Source of the DNA: Albifimbria verrucaria
Taxonomy: Eukaryota > Ascomycota > Sordariomycetes > Hypocreales > Stachybotryaceae
Direction: 5' to 3'
DNA: 13,839 nt
NCBI GenBank assembly: GCA_020081605.1
Contig: JAHREC010000008.1
Span: 1 to 13,839, forward strand
Part shown: positions 10,032-13,839 of the stretch, piece by piece
How the letters are laid out: the number at the start of each line of letters is the position of its first letter
Position numbering within the stretch: the first letter of the stretch is position 1
The notes under the pieces: generated by a model
Seen by the model: the letters and a program-made list of their open reading frames with translations, nothing else
What the model was told of the DNA's origin: nothing
Database searches by the model: none
Translations under genes and position numbers: made by a program

Positions 10032-10351
10032 ATGTCGAAAGCAACTGCTATGACGGTAAGAATACCAATATTTTCAACAGGACCCAGCTGACAGGATATG
10101 AATCAGCGTGGAGGGTTAATTCTCAAAATGGAGACTCAGGTTGAAAGTGAGCGGATTGATGCGGATTTAGTTAAAGATCGTGAAGCAGAGTTCAGGGAGA
10201 ATGGATATCTTTCTTCAATAAGACGACTAAGCATGAGATCAACCACGAGAAGGTTACGGAAACCACCGTTTACGATGTGCCGAAGGGCTATGACATATAT
10301 CTCCGGGGTCCCAGTGGTTCTGCCTCTGGTTCAAAAGAGACTTCTAATTAG
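10032..10351 (+). CDS. Small three-exon unknown protein, about 70 aa
   Basis: Proposed exons are 10032-10055, 10107-10139 and 10196-10351. Intron 1 (51 nt) has a strong GTAAGA donor, a CTGAC branch motif at 10089 and acceptor ATCAG; an earlier acceptor at 10094 would add four residues in frame. Intron 2 (56 nt) runs from a weak GTTGAA donor to TTCAG and moves the frame into the well-formed last exon. A 44-nt alternative (GTGAGC to GCAGAG) gives the same downstream frame. The product reads MSKATAMT, RGGLILKMETQ, GEWISFFNKTTKHEINHEKV, then a beta-like end VYDVPKGYDIYLRGPSGSAS and stop. No signal peptide or membrane segment is seen. Without intron 2 the alternative frame from ATG 10098 gives an 86-aa product of less natural composition. 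No family recognised. Its stop codon overlaps that of the minus-strand neighbour. Confidence 0.45.
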
Positions 10352-11392
10352 CTTCTAAATGTTCTAGTTTCAGCTCAAATGCCTTATTTACATCATAACC
10401 CGCGTCATGTCCTATCCAGATCGTGATTCCAACGTCCTGAGTGCTATCCTTTGGAAAGAGGGTTGAAACGCATGAGGTTGTTGGAGAACCTTGCTCCCTT
10501 TCGAACATCCAGTTCTTACTGCTTACTATCCAATTTCGATATGGTTGAGGCATATTTAATATAGAGCTGAAGGGTCCATTGGTGAACATATGTTTCATTT
10601 CTGCGAGAATCTGTCAACGGCGGACCTCAACCCATGTTATGATTCTTTCAAACCTCTATTTTCATTGCCTGGGGCAACAGAAGTCGCGTTCGCTATACTC
10701 GTTGTGCGACTTTCCGATGCGGTGTTCCGAGATGGATTGAGGATTTCTTCGTGAAAAATTAGCCACGGCCGATCACTTGGAAGATATTGAAGACTTACTT
10801 TGGACAAACGAATCAAATAGCTGGTTGTTCTTTAATTGCCCGTGTTCTTTAAGCTCTGTTAGGCTCTTGCGTATTATGTCAGGCCACTCAGGATGTTTGA
10901 CCGAAGATATCTTGTCGAATACTTGGTCGAATACTTCATGACCCATGAAGGCTGATGTCCACTGAGACATTGGAAAGGAAATTGCCCATACAACCAAGCT
11001 ATCAGGACTTAGATTTCGCAGTCTTTCACATCTTTTGGCCAAAGTTGCAGATCTATGTTTGCGTTTTTTTTAACGATAGCTGGTTTGGGAGGACCAGTAA
11101 AGATAAACGCCACGGTCCTTTGAAAGATAGCCGGCTTGGTCAGTTTCTTGCTTTCAAATAAGGCATCAATGCTGCTTTTTGCTTCTTTTATCAGTTGGGC
11201 ACTGGTGGTCAATGTTTTTAAGGCCGGCGGCTGTATTGCACCTGCCTTCTTAGCGATTGATGTCGCCACCACACCAAGTCTTATCACCAGCTCGTTTAAG
11301 GGATTGCTTCCATTTTCATGATGCGACATATAATCAGTTGCCCAGCCCTCCAATCCTTCTACCAGCTCGCTCAGTCGTGCGATATTAGCCAT
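10344..11392 (-). CDS. Four-exon unknown protein, about 295 aa
   Basis: Exons are 11392-11109, 11052-10799, 10746-10654 and 10600-10344; introns are 56, 52 and 53 nt. The start context ACACAATGG is good. Intron 2 has a perfect GTAAGT donor. Intron 3 (GTTTGA to CGCAG) has a GTTGAC branch motif 12 nt before its acceptor. Intron 1 (GTTTAT to ACATAG) has a weak donor. All phases agree, giving 888 coding bases. Residues 1-95 look all-helical (LNELVIRLGVVATSIAKKAG, then TSAQLIKEAKSSIDALFESK), followed by a Trp/Phe-rich middle (VVWAISFPMSQWTSAFMGHE), a Ser/Thr/Asn-rich linker, and a beta-like end with ITIWIGHDAGYDV. An alternative to intron 1 is a one-base deletion in the eight-A run at about 11067-11074. 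A helical N-terminus of this kind is seen at the front of many fungal NLR-like and incompatibility proteins, but there is no nucleotide-binding motif here and I do not assign a function. Confidence 0.55.
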
Positions 11393-12221
11393 TGTGTAGG
11401 AAGTGAGTAATGCAAGAAGAGTGATGCAGTTGCCGTGTCTCCTGAGCTCTGTGGATGCAGCAAGAACTAATTAAATTACTCAAGTACAAGAGTTTAGAAC
11501 CTATATACTTTATGATACCTTGAAGTTCCCTGTAGCACTTATGTAAAATATGTAGCTCTACAGTACGTGGGGGCTGACTAATAGGCATGTAGACTCTCTA
11601 GTAGCCCCTGCTGCCTTCACAAAATCAAACGACGGTGTGCGCCTGAGGCAGTAAGGATGAAAATTCTAGGTCGCCGGCGGCGCTCACACACTAACTTAGC
11701 CATCTACTGCTCCTCCATGCCGAGTACGGATCTGCAAGCCTGCTTTCTTTGTAGAGCATTTCGAGGTTAGGTGATGCCAGCCGGCTAGGACAGTGGGCGG
11801 ACGGGGATTATAATTTGTGTTTGCCATACAATCATGTTTCGATTAATTGTGCTTTACGGGCGTTTGTGCATTAACGTCTGCAACGCTAGCAAGCCCTTGG
11901 GAGCACTGGCCAGGCTGTGTTGACATGTAGTCGCGCAGTCTACGATCTGCTGTCGGGATGGATTAGACCATGCTGTGGATCTTGACTGGCATTTGCATAT
12001 CCAGCGACAACAAGTTGGCTCCCATTTACGAGCACCAGAAACTGACTTTGCCGTTCACGTCGCCTGCTGATTTGCGATCGTATTAACTCATCATGACGGC
12101 TTGCTTTGCGCCAGATCTAATAACCTTCCAGGTTCCCTTCGAGGTCATGCTGACAAGGTTATCAAGCGTTGAGAACCATGACGTACATTGACTTACATGC
12201 CGAGGCAAACGCCAAACATAA
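11393..12221. other. Intergenic stretch, no gene recognised
   Basis: The first part is likely the promoter of the minus-strand gene starting at 11392. The remainder contains only short frames on both strands, without a motif or splice support. No RNA gene was found. If the ORF at 12222 is a catalase remnant, the rest of that gene should lie here, but I could not find heme-binding or active-site motifs. Confidence 0.45.
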
Positions 12222-12515
12222 ATGCAACAAAGGACATTTACATGGCGCATTGCTCTCATGGAACAGTCCTGCAGCAAGCCCGACCAACCACATCCGAAAA
12301 CTTCGGCTTCCCATGTATTCACGCGTGGCTTGGTACGAAAAGAGTTCGATGATGAATGGAGCCGGGCGTCCTTGTATTCCTTGGTGTCAGACGAGGATAA
12401 GAGAAATTTTCTGATGGCATGGCATGTACCACTGCCGCCAGAGCATCGGCGTTTGTCACCACGGGACCCCCGGCCGACTGCCTCTTGTGTGTTGGAGGCG
12501 TATGTGCCTTCATGA
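12222..12515 (+). pseudogene. ORF resembling the C-terminal part of a fungal catalase (fragment)
   Basis: The ATG-initiated 97-aa frame contains MQQRTFTWRIAL, a Pro/Ser-rich loop, VFTRGLVRKEFDDEWSRA and SLYSLVSDEDKRNFLMAWHV. In fungal heme catalases the region after the heme ligand holds an RDGxMQxR-like start, a loop, then KVRxxSxxFxDxWSQAxLFYxSLsxxEKxxxxxAFxFEL. The order F-D-x-x-W-S-(Q/R)-A, then L-Y-S-L, an acidic-Lys pair and a hydrophobic helix matches that pattern. The catalytic His/Asn and heme Tyr regions are absent, and the end after residue 75 no longer matches. I read it as a broken remnant, not an enzyme. The reverse strand is also largely open here, so chance cannot be excluded. 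Confidence 0.35.
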
Positions 12516-12575
12516 GTTCCAAATTGGATTAAAGAAGGCCCGCAATGATTCACATCTACAGAGTATCCGAATCAA

Positions 12576-12794
12576 TCATAATGATTGCCATTCGGACCCC
12601 AGCTTCATCTTATCAATGCTTACCGGCTTCAATCTTTTGGTAAGTTCAAGGCAGCCAAGGTGTGTGTCGCAGAAGACTCCGTCCGGGACGAGCCATTTTT
12701 GGCGTAGCTTGTCAGCTAAGCGACCAAAACACAACCCCTGCGGAGGTTCTGAGCGACAGGGTCTTGAAGTCGGCGCCGGGGGCAGACGCCATCA
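12576..12794 (-). other. Stop-free stretch of coding-like composition, possible exon
   Basis: This frame has 72 codons without a stop and no ATG near its beginning. It reads GLCFGRLADKLRQKWLVPDG, then VFCDTHLGCLELTKRLKPVS and ends KMKLGSEWQSL. It has the look of a real exon, and would need an upstream exon on the minus strand. The neighbouring minus frame (12712-13023) is open but in another phase. I found no convincing intron joining the two. No family recognised. Confidence 0.2.
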
Positions 12795-13050
12795 GGACGA
12801 CCGGCAAGAAATGAGCTCTATGCCACAACCAAATTTTATGGAGGGTGGTCTTGATATGGTATGGATTATGATCCGTCTCGTGGAGATAACTATGGCTTAG
12901 CAATGCATCATACATATGCACCCCACGGCCCCTTGGTCGCTGCGTTGCATATAATGGTCCTTTCTGCCTCTTCTTGATATCTCTGGCCTCCAGTCGATTG
13001 TCCCCATCCAAACCAATACACAATAGCTTGAAAGTTCTCCAAAATTTAAT

Positions 13051-13146
13051 ATGGACTCGTCCACCCCTCTGCTTATCATTATACCAGTTGTTTTGGTTAT
13101 TCTTGGTCTCGGTATTTTTGGTGGCTTCAGAATATTTAAGTGGTAG
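13051..13146 (+). CDS. 31-aa ORF encoding a single-pass membrane peptide
   Basis: The frame runs from ATG 13051 to TAG 13144-13146. It encodes a short polar start (MDSSTP), an uninterrupted hydrophobic segment of about 20 residues (LLIIIPVVLVILGLGIFGGF) and a basic aromatic end (RIFKW). The segment includes a G-I-F-G-G helix-packing motif. It would insert as a single transmembrane helix with the basic end probably cytosolic. It is shorter than most gene callers accept. The same DNA read one frame over also gives a hydrophobic stretch, which could instead belong to a spliced exon ending at 13186. It may be chance; no family is recognised. Confidence 0.3.
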   Translation: MDSSTPLLIIIPVVLVILGLGIFGGFRIFKW

Positions 13147-13317
13147 TAATCAAGAACCAACGAATCTACACACTACACGGAAAGAGGTATAAACCCTGGT
13201 TCCTGTTGGAAGAAAATTATGCTGACTGGCTGTTGACAGGCACAAGCAAACCATGGTGGGAAGCCAACCGTGCTGATTGAAGACAGTGGGCGGAAAGGCA
13301 TTAGGAAGTTGAGATAG
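13147..13317 (+). other. Possible 3' end of a spliced gene (intron 13187-13239)
   Basis: A well-formed 53-nt intron is visible: AAAGAG/GTATAA donor, GCTGAC branch motif at 13221-13226, acceptor GACAG at 13239. In phase 0 it links a frame open since about 12974 (ending NQEPTNLHTTRKE) to a last exon reading AQANHGGKPTVLIEDSGRKG and ending GIRKLR before TAG at 13315-13317. The upstream frame has a hydrophobic segment (LFWLFLVSVFLVAS) but no ATG, so a further 5' exon is required and was not found. Confidence 0.3.
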
Positions 13318-13371
13318 CTACCTTATCAACTTTTCCATTGTATTTACCATATCTTAATATTCCGTTTCGCA

Positions 13372-13839
13372 ATGAATGTGCTGCTTGGGCTAAAAGCTCT
13401 TTCCTCAGCCTGGTCTTGTTTAGTTGTAGCTGGTATCTACGTCCATTGTCACGTATGGCGAGCAAATGTGAGTTTGGGCGAACGTGCGTCGACTAGGACA
13501 TTCTGGACTCGCGTCCATATTTACTTTAGACATAGTCACGGGTTAAGCCAGAGGCTTGGATGCCCTCGTCATAGAGACTGGCCGTGTCAGAAGCACTTGT
13601 GCAGACAGCAAGAGTTGGCCTCGTTACAAACTCACGGCGGACGGGGCATTGGCGGAGGTGATTTAACCCTCATCGGCTAGTGTGTTGAGAGTATAGAGCA
13701 TGAATTAGATACCGACGGCTTTCTAGAGCGACGAGCCTGGGATAAGGCATCGTGCTGCCTCCTCGGCAGTCCTACAATCGCTAGCATACCAACAGAAAGG
13801 CTACTCGCCAGCTCAACGACGGGGCGTCTTGAACGGCGA
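13372..13839 (+). CDS. Unrecognised ORF, possibly spliced and running off the right edge
   Basis: ATG 13372 (context CGCAATGA) opens a 102-codon frame that stops at 13678-13680. It begins with a hydrophobic, signal-like stretch (MNVLLGLKALSSAWSCLVVA, then GIYVHCHVW) followed by Arg/His/Cys-rich sequence. A 69-nt intron, GTGATT at 13658 to TTTCTAG at 13726, would remove the stop and keep the frame. The protein would then continue (ERRAWDKASCCLLGSPTIAS) to the window edge. A second donor-like GTGAGT lies at 13468. A competing plus frame from 13727 (AASSAVLQSLAYQQKGYSPA) is also open to the edge. Confidence in any one reading is low. Confidence 0.25.
13677..13839 (-). other. Minus-strand frame open to the right edge, possible last exon
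   Basis: Read on the minus strand from the window edge, this frame is open for 53 codons and ends at TAG (13677-13679). It reads RRPVVELASSLSVGMLAIVG, then LPRRQHDALSQARRSRKPSV and ends SNSCSILSTH. It competes with two plus-strand frames for the same bases, and only sequence beyond the edge can decide. Confidence 0.2.

Noticed and set aside
12083..12553. 156-codon minus-strand frame opposite the catalase-like ORF
   Set aside because: It is low in motif content and Cys/Trp/Ser-rich in the way shadow frames often are; the plus frame matches a known family pattern better, though not decisively.
12424..12900. 158-codon plus-strand frame
   Set aside because: It runs antisense to two minus frames with better composition, shows no recognisable domain, and its start lies inside the catalase-like ORF.

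Overview
The window looks like nuclear DNA of a filamentous ascomycete. Coding potential is carried by short exons separated by putative introns mostly of about 50-70 nt (GT..AG, often with a CTGAC/TTGAC-like branch site 10-18 nt before the acceptor). There are no Shine-Dalgarno sites or operons, ATGs sit in fungal-type contexts (for example ACACAATGG), and pyrimidine-rich tracts resemble fungal promoters. I cannot name the genus. No tRNA, rRNA, CRISPR array or intact transposon was seen. All gene models are hand-spliced: I looked for donor/acceptor pairs that keep the frame, so exon borders are inferred, not proven.

Layout. (1) 1-1110, minus strand: the 5' part of a gene running off the left edge, with a basic KRLKRLKR N-terminus and a pure (CTGTTG)22.8 hexanucleotide tract. 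The tract can be read as polyglutamine, but the best spliced model reads it as a Thr-Ala repeat. (2) About 1.1-4.0 kb: no convincing gene; two pyrimidine-rich tracts and a small 12-bp repeat. (3) 4.0-6.0 kb: short ORFs and eroded-looking coding fragments (an ABC-ATPase-like scrap, a 120-aa ORF, and a zone with recurring Ile-Val and Pro-Glu-Pro motifs). (4) 6038-8277, plus: the longest ORF, unrecognised. It carries a 98-aa tandem duplication and is possibly spliced to an upstream exon resembling the CENP-B/Tc5-type DNA-binding helix-turn-helix of pogo/Fot1 transposases. (5) 8396-9132, minus: a two-exon 227-aa unknown protein, convergent with (4). (6) 9331-9486: a 16-bp minisatellite with ordered variants. 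(7) 10032-10351 (plus) and 10344-11392 (minus): two small multi-exon genes facing each other, whose stop codons overlap in the palindrome CTAATTAG. (8) 11.4-13.8 kb: mostly fragments, namely a catalase C-terminus-like ORF, an ORF for a 31-aa single-pass membrane peptide, and frames open at the right edge.

I see no pathway linking the genes. The region reads as accessory, lineage-specific sequence: short unknown genes, tandem repeats, a possible transposase-derived domain and eroded fragments. The most unusual items are the convergent pair sharing stop codons, the duplicated-domain protein with its possible transposon-derived N-terminus, and the hexanucleotide tract whose reading frame depends on splicing.
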